DNA of 64,000 bases from Paenibacillus sp. FSL K6-1096. GTDB lineage: Bacteria > Bacillota > Bacilli > Paenibacillales > Paenibacillaceae. Location of the stretch: NCBI RefSeq assembly GCF_037977055.1, contig NZ_CP150274.1, positions 744,001 to 808,000 on the forward strand. Reading direction: 5' to 3'. Each line of letters opens with the position of its first letter. The stretch's first letter is position 1. This document shows, one piece after another, positions 33,804 through 42,839 of this stretch. The translations under genes were made by a program, and so were the position numbers. Under the pieces are notes generated by a model. It did no database searches. It saw nothing but the letters and a program-made list of their open reading frames with translations, and was not told the DNA's origin.

Positions 33804-34496
33804 CTACAGCGTGATCTTCAACATGCTGTTTGCTCCCTTTTGAAACTCGTATCGGGCCGTTATTTCTTCAGTTGAACAACCCTGTTGATGTATGAAGGTG
33901 AGCAGCTCATCTAATTGACGATATCTCTCCCCTGAAAGGCTGACTAAAGGAAAAATCCGAATTTCCTGTTTGGTTACCCGAAGTAACTCTTGAATCGCCT
34001 TCCTATGGAAATCAGAATCAAGCCGGTCTGAATACATAAACAAAAAGTGTGCAGACAGTGTCATATCAAATTGCTTATCCTTGAATGGAAGCGAGGGCAA
34101 TGCGGATGCAATATAACGCCCGGGATGGTTTTTCATACCCTCTGCACAGTCAGCTAGGGCGCGGTATCTATACTGCTTTAGTTCTTCAACGGATTTGAAA
34201 TAATCCCATACGTAATTCGTCTGGGCACTTTCCATTTTGGTCATGGCGTGCTCTAAATCCTTCATGCCTTTTGCGTGAAGATCCTCATAGTCATGATAAT
34301 AAGCGATATCCGTTGCCGTTACATCGGCACCCAATTTATTTGCATGCGCCGTGAACGAGCATGCTCCAGCGGGGCAATCCAGAATGGACCGTCCCTTCAA
34401 TTCCGCCTGTGTTAAATTAAACATGGACATATATTCTTCAAAAGTCCTTCCAATAAACACGATACGGCTTAAATCCAACTTAACCTCTTTGCTCAT
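33804..34496 (-). CDS. Class I SAM-dependent methyltransferase
   Basis: The protein (230 residues) has motif I ILDCPAGACSFTAHANKLGA (about 38-57) and post-I DVTATDIAYYHDY, then FDMTLSAHFLFMYSD (motif IV region, about 144-158). This is a Rossmann-type methyltransferase of unknown substrate. It is last in the tightly spaced operon 37250-33804, with a 17-nt gap to the phosphoesterase gene. Confidence 0.85.
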   Translation of the reverse strand: MSKEVKLDLSRIVFIGRTFEEYMSMFNLTQAELKGRSILDCPAGACSFTAHANKLGADVTATDIAYYHDYEDLHAKGMKDLEHAMTKMESAQTNYVWDYFKSVEELKQYRYRALADCAEGMKNHPGRYIASALPSLPFKDKQFDMTLSAHFLFMYSDRLDSDFHRKAIQELLRVTKQEIRIFPLVSLSGERYRQLDELLTFIHQQGCSTEEITARYEFQKGANSMLKITL

Positions 34497-34513
34497 CTCA
34501 GCTCACCTTTCCT

Positions 34514-35209
34514 CTACTCATCTAGTCTCACCCTGTCCTCATACAACAGCACCTGTTCATCCGGCAGCTCCGCATTATGATGATAATGCCCAAAATACCA
34601 TTTGCAATAGTCCAGTCTAAACTTTATTTCGTTGAAATACGTATGCATTGAATCTGCTTCCACATTCGTACGATAGCGCTCTTTGATCCACTGAAGCGCA
34701 TCATAGGAACAGGTATGGGTCAATACATAGTCAACCTTCCACTGGTTCTTCTCCAGATTGCGTGTGCCTTCCTGGTACTCTTCGGAGCTTGGCATTTCGC
34801 GTTCCCACCAGGACACGCCAGCCTTCCTGTACTCCTTGTCATGAGAAGCCGCCCCGCCAAAGGTGAAAAAGCTTTTCCCTCCGATCTCAAAGACCTGGCC
34901 GCGCATTAAATGAATGATACTAGGGGTAATGTGATGCACCTGGCCGCCGTTCCATTCGGAGACTGGATACGATTCAAGCAGATCAAAGTTCTCATGATTC
35001 CCGTCAATGAACAGGGTGGTCCACGGTTTCTCTGTCAGCCATTTGAGCCAAAAGCGATCCTCCGCATCATCTGCCCACAACAAGCCAAAGTCCCCGACAA
35101 TAATAACATAATCCTGCTTCGTCAGCGCCCTGCCTTCAGGAAAGTTCCTGGAGTTAAAACGGCTGGCCACACTGATGGAGCCGTGAATATCGCCTGTTAT
35201 GTAGATCAT
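34514..35209 (-). CDS. Calcineurin-like metallophosphoesterase
   Basis: The protein (231 residues) has the full motif set: ITGDIHGS (DxH, residues 4-11), VIIVGDFGLLW (GD), DGNHENF (GNHE, about 70-76), YVLTHT and YFGHYHHN (GHxH, about 213). It is a cytoplasmic metal-dependent phosphoesterase and the substrate is unknown. It lies in the operon between the lipoprotein and methyltransferase genes (14- and 17-nt gaps). Confidence 0.88.
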   Translation of the reverse strand: MIYITGDIHGSISVASRFNSRNFPEGRALTKQDYVIIVGDFGLLWADDAEDRFWLKWLTEKPWTTLFIDGNHENFDLLESYPVSEWNGGQVHHITPSIIHLMRGQVFEIGGKSFFTFGGAASHDKEYRKAGVSWWEREMPSSEEYQEGTRNLEKNQWKVDYVLTHTCSYDALQWIKERYRTNVEADSMHTYFNEIKFRLDYCKWYFGHYHHNAELPDEQVLLYEDRVRLDE

Positions 35210-35223
35210 GGAATCTCCTCCTT

Positions 35224-35757
35224 TCAGAGGGCGTTTGATTGAATCACAAAAGCATATTTCTTCTCCTGCTTCTCCCAGGATGCATTTATGATAAAACCTC
35301 TAAATTCCTTTTTGTCTTTTTCATAGTAAGAGCTTAAAGCAGAAGCGATGTGCGTGTCTAAATTGAAGCTATACACACCTTTCTTTGCAACATAGGGAAC
35401 ATCGGTGATTTCTTTGGAAGTATATAAATAATCTCCATTAGCATCAATTAATCCATCGCTTATGGAAAGTGTATCTGGCGGATTCGATTCAAAATCAATT
35501 GAAATCTCTTCGCCAATATTCAAATATTGAATGTCTGAAATGTTCTCACCCGCGAACGCATAGGAAAACGGTGAAGCCTTCTGATCGGATAAAGATTCCT
35601 TTTGATCACTGTTTAGAGTCGCATATTTAATATTTTCTTTTCCGCCAAGAATGGTAACGCTACTCTTAGGACTGCCAACACACCCGGTAAATGCTACAAG
35701 TAATGAACTTAAAAGCATACTAAATATTATTTTTCTACAGCGATTAATAAGTATCAT
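35224..35757 (-). CDS. Lipoprotein of unknown function
   Basis: A 177-residue protein with an N-terminal signal ending at lipobox FTGC (Cys 26). The mature part has strand-rich segments (YLNIGEEISIDFESNPPD, YSFNLDTHIASALSSYY). It begins 8 nt after the beta-lactamase-fold gene, and ends 14 nt before the phosphoesterase start. No family is recognised; it is likely an outer-face partner of the membrane protein encoded upstream. Confidence 0.75.
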   Translation of the reverse strand: MILINRCRKIIFSMLLSSLLVAFTGCVGSPKSSVTILGGKENIKYATLNSDQKESLSDQKASPFSYAFAGENISDIQYLNIGEEISIDFESNPPDTLSISDGLIDANGDYLYTSKEITDVPYVAKKGVYSFNLDTHIASALSSYYEKDKKEFRGFIINASWEKQEKKYAFVIQSNAL

Positions 35758-35765
35758 TCCCCTCT

Positions 35766-37250
35766 CTATACTCGCCGCAAATCTCTGCCTGCTAAAACCA
35801 TAGACAACACGCAGCTAAGCGAAGCCAGCCCCATCCACAGCAATACGGAATAGGACATCCATACACTAATCATAGTATAATTGTAATTTGCCAATAAAGG
35901 CCAGCCCAGCACGAATAGCAGCAGCAGCGTTCTGATGAGCAGCGTAATACAGGCCTTGAGCTTTTGACGGCGAATCCCCTTCTCTGTGGCAAAATCGCTT
36001 CTCCCGCCAGCCAGCCGGATGAGCTTAAACGCAATACCAATCACAGTGAACACAACTAACAACGAAGCTACCCCATCCATCAGGATATAAGTATCATCAT
36101 ACTTGAACGTCTTCATCGGCTGTCCCTGCATCTGGTCATAGATATTCTGGGCAATCAGTGTTGGGGCGGTAGAGTTCAGATTAGCCAGCACGAACACCCC
36201 CTCCTTCCGTTCCGGATCAATGATTACTTGGGAGGAATAATTCGGGTTGCTGCCGCTATGACGGATCACCCCCGTCTTCAAATCTTGGCTCCAGCCGAAG
36301 GCATAGCGCAGATCCCCGCTTTCCTGTCCGGCTGTACGTAGGTTAAGCTCATGCGACTGCTGAATGGCCTTCTTCAGATCGTCCGGGAGCTCGCTGCTTC
36401 CCAGCTGGGCGTTGACCCAGTGCTGCAAATCGTTCAGACTCGTCACCAGATACCCTGCGGCTATATTTCCGTAATATCTGGGAGCATCGTAAGCCATGCT
36501 TTTGCCAAAAAACACCCGATACCCCTGAGCAAGCTTCTCCGGCGTCTGTTCCTGCCCTGTCGAGAAATAGCTGTCGTTCATCCCCAGCGGCTTCAGAATG
36601 TGTTCTGTTACATAATCCTGATAACTCCCCCCTGTCACCCGTTCAATAATCGCTGCCAAAATATCGTAATTCACCGTAGCATATTGATAGGCACTGCCCG
36701 GCTGGGTATCCAGCGCAAGGCTGGACATTCTATGTATGGTCGCTGCAAGCTGCTCCTGACCTGAACCTTCAGGGATCAGGCGGATGCTCCAGGACGGTAT
36801 TCCGCTGGTATGTGCGAGTAGTTGATTAATGGTGATTTTAGCCTTCTCCTCCTTATAGGTCGGAGCGAACTCTGGCAGATATTGCGAGACCTCATCGGTA
36901 TACGCCAAGGCCCCCTGGTCCTGTAGCATAATCACAGCCAGCGCTGTGAACGCCTTGGTCGTTGAGCCTAGCTCAAAAAGCGACTCCGCTGTGACCTCCT
37001 TCCCCTGCTCCTTATCGGCGTAGCCGTAGGTTTTGAATTCTGTTTTGCCGCCTGTGGCGGATAGAATCGCTACCCCTGGAGTCACTGTCTTGTCCATGAT
37101 GCTCTGCACCATAGCAGACTCACTGTCAACCTTTCCCGAGGCCAAAAGAGTTCCAATCTCCTGCCAACATGCAGCCGCAGCAAGGCTTAGGATTAGCAGC
37201 ATGGCAATGCCTTTCAGCAGCATTTCTTTTCTTCGCGTTGTCTTCTTCAT
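35766..37250 (-). CDS. Beta-lactamase-fold serine hydrolase with C-terminal membrane helices
   Basis: The protein (494 residues) has an N-terminal membrane anchor (about 12-30), an extracellular class C-like domain with SxxK in LFELGSTTKAFTALAV (about 90-105), and HSGSNPNYSSQV (about 333). In the YxN position it has YATVNY, so the usual Tyr-Ser-Asn is Tyr-Ala-Thr. About four C-terminal membrane helices follow (from about 395). The group includes PBP4*/FmtA-like esterases and peptidases. It leads a four-gene operon. AAGGAGTC precedes the ATG. Confidence 0.85.
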   Translation of the reverse strand: MKKTTRRKEMLLKGIAMLLILSLAAAACWQEIGTLLASGKVDSESAMVQSIMDKTVTPGVAILSATGGKTEFKTYGYADKEQGKEVTAESLFELGSTTKAFTALAVIMLQDQGALAYTDEVSQYLPEFAPTYKEEKAKITINQLLAHTSGIPSWSIRLIPEGSGQEQLAATIHRMSSLALDTQPGSAYQYATVNYDILAAIIERVTGGSYQDYVTEHILKPLGMNDSYFSTGQEQTPEKLAQGYRVFFGKSMAYDAPRYYGNIAAGYLVTSLNDLQHWVNAQLGSSELPDDLKKAIQQSHELNLRTAGQESGDLRYAFGWSQDLKTGVIRHSGSNPNYSSQVIIDPERKEGVFVLANLNSTAPTLIAQNIYDQMQGQPMKTFKYDDTYILMDGVASLLVVFTVIGIAFKLIRLAGGRSDFATEKGIRRQKLKACITLLIRTLLLLFVLGWPLLANYNYTMISVWMSYSVLLWMGLASLSCVLSMVLAGRDLRRV

Positions 37251-37496
37251 GATTAGACTCCTTCAAGTTCGGTCGTGTAGATCATTATGCACTTATCTAG
37301 TAGGACGTCTTGAAGCAGCCGTTCCCTGCACTATGGGTGATTAATACTTTACCCCAACAAAAACAAGTCCGTATACCGATGTATAAAGAAAATATTTTTT
37401 TAGTTTGACCTTGCAGTATACTTCAACCCTTATAGTGAAATATAGTTAAGGATACTCTTATACTAAATTCATTAAAGATAACGAGAGAGGTAAATT

Positions 37497-39347
37497 ATGC
37501 GAAGTAAATTTAATGGAGAACTGCCGGGAATTCTATTCCTAATTCTAGCGCTTTGCGCTTCTGTGTTTATCGGGAAAGAAATGTTGTTTGCTATAGTAGC
37601 AATAATCGTTTTATTGGCGCAAATAGTTATCTATACTTTTCTTCTCAACAAAAGAGGTAAACTGTTTTGGCTCTATGCAGTGGCCCTGGTAGCGGAGATT
37701 ATGTTCTTAGCCACTAAGGAGTTCTGGATATTCGCATTTGCTATTTTACTGCTAATCGTCGCTGGGGTATGGAATGTGTTTTCTGCTCGTGCTGTGCGTA
37801 AGAGTGAAAAGGTTTTTCTAGTGGTGCGAAGAATGTTGTACAGTATTGTCGCTTTAGTTGCCAGTGTGGTTTGGATCGTTAACCTATATGTTCAACCTAT
37901 TACGAGGTCTGTTACTCTGCCCGCTGAATGGACTGCTGAGATCAACAATGACCAGCTCGATTCTCCAGCCACCATGCTGGAAAATATCAAAAAAATGAAT
38001 TCCTTTGGCAGCCGTACAACCGGATCTGAAGGTCACAATCAGTTTATTGCATGGTTACAGCAGCAGTTGACGGATATGGGGCTAACTGTATACCGGGATA
38101 AGTATACTTTTGACCGCTGGGAAGAAAAGAAAAGCTCTGTGATCATCGATAACCAGGAAATTCATGTGTCCTCTGCGTTTCCATACTCTGGCGAGACCGA
38201 TGCAAATGGAGTTACCGGAGAATTGGTCTACACCAAGCCTGGTAAATATGATCAAGCCAAGGGCAAAGTAGCCGTCGTGGAAATCAAGAACTTTAAGAAC
38301 TTCCCTATAGCACTGGTGATGAATATACGTGACAAATTCCGGGCGCCGGGCGGTATTCCATCAGATGAGGGGGATCTGGTCCTTACCACTGCTCTAAAGC
38401 ATGCTAAATTGGAAGAAGCAAAGGAAAACGGCGTTAACGCAGTCATTATCGTCTGGGATGGTGTTTCAGATGAAAAGGCTGAACAGCAGTACCTCCCATT
38501 TACTGAGCATTATTTTGGAATCCCCGCCGTTTGGGTCAATAAAACAGATGGGCAGAAGGTAATCAACGCAGCTAAGGCACATCAGGCGGGCACAGTGATT
38601 CTAGAGGCAGAAAAACAGGAGCATGCGCCGACCGAATCTTTTTATGTGAAAATTGAAGGAAAGAACAAAAAGGAATCAATCATTGTTAATACGCATACCG
38701 ATGGTGTAAATGTGGTAGAAGAAGACGGTGCGATTGGCATGCTCTCCATGATTCGTTACCTGCAGCAGCAGGAGCAGCCAGAACGGACTATGATCTTCTC
38801 CTTTGTAACAGGACATTTCAGATTGCCCGAATTCAAAGGTACGTCGCAGGCAACCTCAACCTGGATGCAGGCTCATCCTGAGCTGTGGGATGGTAAAGAT
38901 GGACATCTGAAAGCCGTGGCAGGACTCACTGTAGAGCATCTAGGCGGCTTGGAATGGAAAGACAATGCTTCCGGACAATATGGACCGACTGGCAAAATAA
39001 GCACAGAATTCACCTATGCAGGGAATGAACGAATGAAAGCCATTTGGATGAAAGCCGTTGAAGACAGAAATAACACCCGGACCGTTATCCTGCGCGGACA
39101 CAATAACTTTCAATTCGGTGAGAGTCAGCCCCTGTTCAATGCCGGGATTCCAATGATTGGCCTGATCCCCATCCCAGATTATCTGCTGGTAGATAGTGCA
39201 GACCGAGAGATGGATAAATTCGATGTGAATCTTATGCACGAACAAGTCGGGTCTCTATTGAAAGCACTACAGCTTATGGATCGTACAGAGACTACGGCGC
39301 TGGGGACGGCAGACCGGTATTCGTTTTTCTTTGGGCGGAGTAAGTAG
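37497..39347 (+). CDS. Membrane M28-like peptidase
   Basis: The protein (616 residues) has four N-terminal hydrophobic helices (about 9-135), then an extracellular M28-type region with a PA-like insert (about 215-355). The metal-site area reads NTHTDGVNVVEEDGAIGMLS (about 400-419), where M28 enzymes normally have (A/S)H-D...GxxDNasG. The canonical DN pair is changed to EDG, so activity is uncertain. Later GLTVEHLGGLEW fits the family. GAGAGGT precedes the ATG. It is divergent from the beta-lactamase-fold operon. Confidence 0.75.
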   Translation: MRSKFNGELPGILFLILALCASVFIGKEMLFAIVAIIVLLAQIVIYTFLLNKRGKLFWLYAVALVAEIMFLATKEFWIFAFAILLLIVAGVWNVFSARAVRKSEKVFLVVRRMLYSIVALVASVVWIVNLYVQPITRSVTLPAEWTAEINNDQLDSPATMLENIKKMNSFGSRTTGSEGHNQFIAWLQQQLTDMGLTVYRDKYTFDRWEEKKSSVIIDNQEIHVSSAFPYSGETDANGVTGELVYTKPGKYDQAKGKVAVVEIKNFKNFPIALVMNIRDKFRAPGGIPSDEGDLVLTTALKHAKLEEAKENGVNAVIIVWDGVSDEKAEQQYLPFTEHYFGIPAVWVNKTDGQKVINAAKAHQAGTVILEAEKQEHAPTESFYVKIEGKNKKESIIVNTHTDGVNVVEEDGAIGMLSMIRYLQQQEQPERTMIFSFVTGHFRLPEFKGTSQATSTWMQAHPELWDGKDGHLKAVAGLTVEHLGGLEWKDNASGQYGPTGKISTEFTYAGNERMKAIWMKAVEDRNNTRTVILRGHNNFQFGESQPLFNAGIPMIGLIPIPDYLLVDSADREMDKFDVNLMHEQVGSLLKALQLMDRTETTALGTADRYSFFFGRSK

Positions 39348-39452
39348 TTGAAAGATAAAAGCTAACACCGATGCCAAAGTACAATGAGCGTAATTATGGT
39401 ATTATATATTCGAGTTTTTGAGTCGATCAATCTTCTTATACCGGAGGGAAAC

Positions 39453-39773
39453 ATGGATATTACTGAATTTCAACAATGGGTTAGGGAATATTACAAGAAT
39501 CGTAACTGGTCGGACTTAGATATATTTGTTCGTATTGGATTTCTTGCTGAAGAGACTGGGGAAGTCGCCCGCGCGATTCGTGCATTAGAGATTGGCAGGG
39601 ATCGTCCAGACGAGGTTGCAGGCACATTTCAAGAGAATAAAGCTGAATTAACCGAAGAACTTGGAGATGTTCTAGGAAATCTCATTGTCATCGCCAATAA
39701 ATATGATATATCGCTTGAAGATATCTTAATAGCGCATAAACACAAGCTTCAGGCACGCTATTCAGAAAATTAA
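39453..39773 (+). CDS. MazG-like NTP pyrophosphohydrolase
   Basis: The protein (106 residues) is a single MazG-type domain. It has EETGEVARAI (EExxE, about 29-38) and EELGDVLGNLIVIANKY (ExxD, about 66-82), the Mg-binding set of all-alpha NTP pyrophosphatases that remove aberrant nucleotides. GGAGGG sits 6 nt before the ATG at 39453, preferred over the upstream start at 39384. It lies 25-32 nt before a VOC gene and may be cotranscribed with it. Confidence 0.88.
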   Translation: MDITEFQQWVREYYKNRNWSDLDIFVRIGFLAEETGEVARAIRALEIGRDRPDEVAGTFQENKAELTEELGDVLGNLIVIANKYDISLEDILIAHKHKLQARYSEN

Positions 39774-39804
39774 GCCCCCCCAAAATAAGGAAGAAGGTAT
39801 GCAC

Positions 39805-40155
39805 ATGAAGCTTTGTGGAGTTTGTATTATGACTGACAATGCACCGCGCCTGGCCGCTTTTTATGAAAACGTGCTTAAAGAGTCTCCGGTTGTTGAAGGA
39901 CAGCATTATGGATTCGACAGCGCCCAGCTTGCGGTCTACAATCCGGGCCAGGTGAACGTGGTCAATGACAAGAATATGTCTCTAATGTTCTATGTTCATG
40001 ATGTCTTGGCTGAGTATGATCGTCTAAAGCAAGCCATCCCCGCTATAGGGATTGCCTCTCCACCTGAGCGCAGACCGTGGGGCGCCTACTCCTTCTGGTT
40101 CCTTGACCCCGACGGCAATACGGTGAGCTTCATTGAGAAGAAGGATCTACCGTGA
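39805..40155 (+). CDS. VOC (glyoxalase/bleomycin resistance) family protein
   Basis: The protein (116 residues) has one vicinal-oxygen-chelate module pair: MKLCGVCIMTDNAPRLAAFY at the start and SPPERRPWGAYSFWFLDPDG (about 85-104) with the terminal Glu in VSFIEKKD. The function within VOC is unclear. AAGAAGG lies 7 nt before the ATG at 39805; the ATG at 39799 is too close. A decayed piece of the same type of gene lies at 41264-41320. Confidence 0.88.
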   Translation: MKLCGVCIMTDNAPRLAAFYENVLKESPVVEGQHYGFDSAQLAVYNPGQVNVVNDKNMSLMFYVHDVLAEYDRLKQAIPAIGIASPPERRPWGAYSFWFLDPDGNTVSFIEKKDLP

Positions 40156-40537
40156 TATACCAGTAAACACCGTACTTATCGACGACTTCAGCACAGCAGG
40201 AGCTCCAGGGAAGGGCTCCTTACGGAACTAGCACCGTGCCGCCCTTCACTAGCATTTCGTATGCCTTGTTCACTTCCTCTTAACTCGCAAAGTTAATTCC
40301 ATAACTCATAGTTGGCCGTGACCCCTCTAATGATGATGCGAGCATAATTCTAACCAAGTTATCATTGTGTGATTCGCTGACTGCAAATATTTCTTGTCCG
40401 TCTCTAAGTAATGATGCGTGCATAAATGTGCCATCCAGGTATTTCTCATGGTAGCCCAGGGTAAGTCCAAAGGCTTCTGAGTAAAACGCTACAGCTTCAT
40501 TGGTATTCTTGATGTATAAGGTTGCTCCTAGTTTCAT
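40150..40537 (-). pseudogene. Broken PhnB-like VOC gene with two in-frame stops
   Basis: An ATG at 40537 opens MKLGATLYIKNTNEAVAFYS and runs 85 codons to a TAA (40280-40282). Beyond it the same frame continues with EEVNKAYEMLVKGGTVL, a second TAA, and then ALPWSSCCAEVVDKYGVYW, which is the normal C-terminal half of PhnB/YjdN-type VOC proteins. Two point mutations to stop codons have therefore inactivated a full-length gene. An AGGAGG-type site still stands before the start. Confidence 0.85.
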
Positions 40538-40559
40538 GGTGTGGACCTCCTTAGTTTAT

Positions 40560-40835
40560 TTAACTTCTCTCCCCGCCAAAAACCTCAATCATCGTTAACG
40601 CACCTATTTTGTAGCCTTGCGTAAAAGATAGTGCTGAATGCAGCGAGCAGGATTCACTATGTAGCTCCAGCAGTTCCTCGACCTGATCAAAATCCTCTTG
40701 AGAGAGTCTCTCTTTAAGCATCTCTAATGAATCAATAATCTGCTGATTAATCCTTCGCGATTCTGGATCGTTTGGCTTCACCTGCTCATTGGGACGCAAA
40801 CTCCCATAATATAAATCCTCTAAAATAATGATCAT
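40560..40835 (-). CDS. DUF6809-like small protein, second copy
   Basis: The protein (91 residues) begins MIIILEDLYYGSLRPNEQV and ends SFTQGYKIGALTMIEVFGG, closely matching the marks of the DUF6809-like protein at 15430-15762. AAGGAGGTC lies just before the ATG. It has no XRE gene or TAGCGAA palindromes next to it, unlike the island copy. The function is unknown. Confidence 0.75.
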   Translation of the reverse strand: MIIILEDLYYGSLRPNEQVKPNDPESRRINQQIIDSLEMLKERLSQEDFDQVEELLELHSESCSLHSALSFTQGYKIGALTMIEVFGGERS

Positions 40836-40938
40836 CAGACCTCCTTAAATGTGATGCCTAGACTGGGAAAATACGGTTCCTCCCCACCTAGTTTACTTGA
40901 TAAAATGGGTATATGTTGTTTTTTATGCAGTATTCGCA

Positions 40939-41210
40939 TAAGAGTCGGAAAGATTCATTCAAGAAGCCATGAAGAGTAAAATTCAAGGTCATCGAATTCT
41001 TTCGGAGGAAGATGGAGTACATAACTGGGATAATTTCGAGTTTGACGGTCCGGTGTGGGTGGTTGATCCTTTAGATGGAACAGTTAATTTCGCCCGGAAC
41101 CTGCCACATACGGCATTTCGTTGGCTTTTGCCCTTGATGGCGTAGTGCTGGCAGGGGCTGTGTATGCGCCAGATTTGAACTGCACCTATGTAGGAATTAA
41201 ATATGCCAAA
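40939..41210 (+). pseudogene. Broken inositol monophosphatase family gene
   Basis: After an in-frame TAA (40939-40941) the frame reads ESERFIQEAMKSKIQGHRIL, then GPVWVVDPLDGTVNFARNLP, the metal-binding DPxDGTxNF motif of the IMPase/SuhB family. A frameshift near 41115 then moves to another frame that continues LAFALDGVVLAGAVYAPDLN. The start region and the C-terminal half are missing. Confidence 0.85.
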
Positions 41211-41263
41211 GCCCGACAACAAAAAACCGAAGCAGATGATGCTCCGGTTATGATAATGAGCAA

Positions 41264-41320
41264 CCTATTCCCTCCAATCGGAAGTACCTCTCCACCTGAG
41301 CGCAGACCGTAGGACGCCTT
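41264..41320 (+). pseudogene. Fragment of a VOC gene
   Basis: PPIGSTSPPERRP followed by TAG and DAF matches AIGIASPPERRPWGAY of the VOC protein at 39805-40155, with the Trp codon changed to a stop. About 28 bases around CTCTCCACCTGAGCGCAGAC match closely. Only some 20 codons remain, abutting the phosphatase remnant. Confidence 0.75.
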
Positions 41321-41323
41321 TTT

Positions 41324-41488
41324 TTATATTATTGGAAAATTCAATTTATAATTTGGGTAGCAATAATAAGGCGGTCTACGTCCTATTTGAGGCATTAGCC
41401 ATGAATCATTAATATAAATCATGGTGACTTTTTCCGACGAATGATTTACAAGTAATAGCTTCACTACCGGATTAAATTCATATCTCAA
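41324..41488 (-). CDS. Small 54-residue protein downstream of the SDR gene
   Basis: A TTG start at 41488 stands 7 nt after a full consensus AAGGAGGT (41496-41503), and the frame runs 54 codons to TAA. The product begins MRYEFNPVVKLLLVNH and contains WLMPQIGRRPPYYCYPNY, with a Tyr/Pro-rich end. It begins 18 nt after the SDR stop, so it would be the second gene of that operon. The perfect ribosome site is the main support; the family is unknown. Confidence 0.5.
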   Translation of the reverse strand: MRYEFNPVVKLLLVNHSSEKVTMIYINDSWLMPQIGRRPPYYCYPNYKLNFPII

Positions 41489-41506
41489 TCCAAGTACCTC
41501 CTTATA

Positions 41507-42487
41507 TTAGGAATTTGTAGATTCCCCGCCGTCAACATGCAGCACTTGACCTGTAACAAAACGCGAATCATCCGAAGCCAGATAAACGTAAGTCGGTGCA
41601 AGTTCAAATGGATGAGCAACTCGTTCCATTGGGTTAAATGCGCCATAAACAGCCACCTGGTCTGACGAGAAGCTTGCTGCAATGAGCGGCGTCCAGATCC
41701 GTCCGGGAGCAACGGCGTTAACCCGAATTCCTTGCTTCACAACATTTTTAGCCAAAGCACGAGTCCAACCAACAATTGCACCTTTTGTGGCGGTATAATC
41801 AATCATTTGTTGCTCGCCTACATACGTCACGACTGAAGTAGTACCGATAATAGAACTGCCTGGTTTTAAGTAAGGAATCGCTGCTCTCGTTGTGTAAAAA
41901 TGTGAGTATATGTTGACTTTGAAGGTGTCATCGAATTGTTCATCTGTAATGTCAAGAAGGCTTTGTTGTTGAAATTGGATGCCAACATGGTTACAAAGAA
42001 TATCTAGGCGTCCGAAGGCTTGAACGGTTTGCTCTACAATGGCGATACATTGCTGTTTATCCCGCAAGTCCCCTGGCATTAATAGGCAACGTTGCCCCAG
42101 TTCTTCGATTCTTGCTTTTGTTCTATTAGCATCTTCATGTTCATCTAAGTAGGCAATGGCAACGTCAGCACTTTCCTTTGCGAAGGCTATGGCTACTGCC
42201 GCACCAATGCCACTATCCCCGCCTGTAATAAGGGCAACCTTACCCGCTAACTTGCCACTCCCTTTGTAATTTGGATTTTCAATTATTGGAAGCGGCACCA
42301 TTAATCCTTCTATACCAGGATGACGAAGCTGACGTTGTTCAGGTAAATTAATGGGGATTTCTTCATAGCGTGTGATTTTTCCGTAATTAGGGTACATGGG
42401 GTAAGGTTGAGTTTTCATTTTCTCCAGAAACATCTGTTGCATTTGTTTGATTTGTTGCAGCTCACGCTCATCAGACTCTTGTGCCAT
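41507..42487 (-). CDS. SDR-family oxidoreductase (YhxC/YhdF-like)
   Basis: The protein (326 residues) is an extended short-chain dehydrogenase. It has an N-terminal tail of about 55 residues rich in Pro, then [20 protein letters not shown] (NAD(P)-binding TGxxxGIG), LCNHVGIQ (NNAG-equivalent), and [16 protein letters not shown] (catalytic YxxxK). The C-terminal end is [10 protein letters not shown]. This matches the general stress YhdF/YhxC/glucose dehydrogenase-like group. The ATG at 42487 follows GGAGG by 7 nt. Confidence 0.9.
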   Translation of the reverse strand: MAQESDERELQQIKQMQQMFLEKMKTQPYPMYPNYGKITRYEEIPINLPEQRQLRHPGIEGLMVPLPIIENPNYKGSGKLAGKVALITGGDSGIGAAVAIAFAKESADVAIAYLDEHEDANRTKARIEELGQRCLLMPGDLRDKQQCIAIVEQTVQAFGRLDILCNHVGIQFQQQSLLDITDEQFDDTFKVNIYSHFYTTRAAIPYLKPGSSIIGTTSVVTYVGEQQMIDYTATKGAIVGWTRALAKNVVKQGIRVNAVAPGRIWTPLIAASFSSDQVAVYGAFNPMERVAHPFELAPTYVYLASDDSRFVTGQVLHVDGGESTNS

Positions 42488-42501
42488 TTGACTTCCTCCC
42501 A

Positions 42502-42642
42502 CTAAAAAATAATTTGTTCGCCTGTTTTCTCCATCATACGCAGGATTTCCATTTCAACGTTATGACGAAACAGCTTGAGAGGAGAACGCCAGCGGCCTGA
42601 GCGCGTATGCGGGAGCAGAGCTGTAGAACGTTCGCGATCCAA
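42502..42642 (-). pseudogene. Possible C-terminal gene remnant, unidentified
   Basis: A 46-codon frame ends in [15 protein letters not shown] and TAG just upstream of the SDR gene. It has no ribosome site and an in-frame stop stands before it. The sequence reads like the tail of a real protein ([17 protein letters not shown]). The family is unknown. The remaining stretch 42643-42839 shows nothing I can support. Confidence 0.3.
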
Positions 42643-42839
42643 AAACGCTCAGCACTTGCTGCAGTTCCCGGAATGTGAGCCAATAGTCATGACACTGAAA
42701 TGGCTCCTATCGCACTTGGTCCTTGATATGTTTATGTTGTAACTTCCACACATATTTGTAATTAATCAATATCTGTAGAAGTTATTTAAAGAGATAGTCC
42801 GCTTTAATCACTCCCTCCGCTATCCCCTTAGCACCTTTA

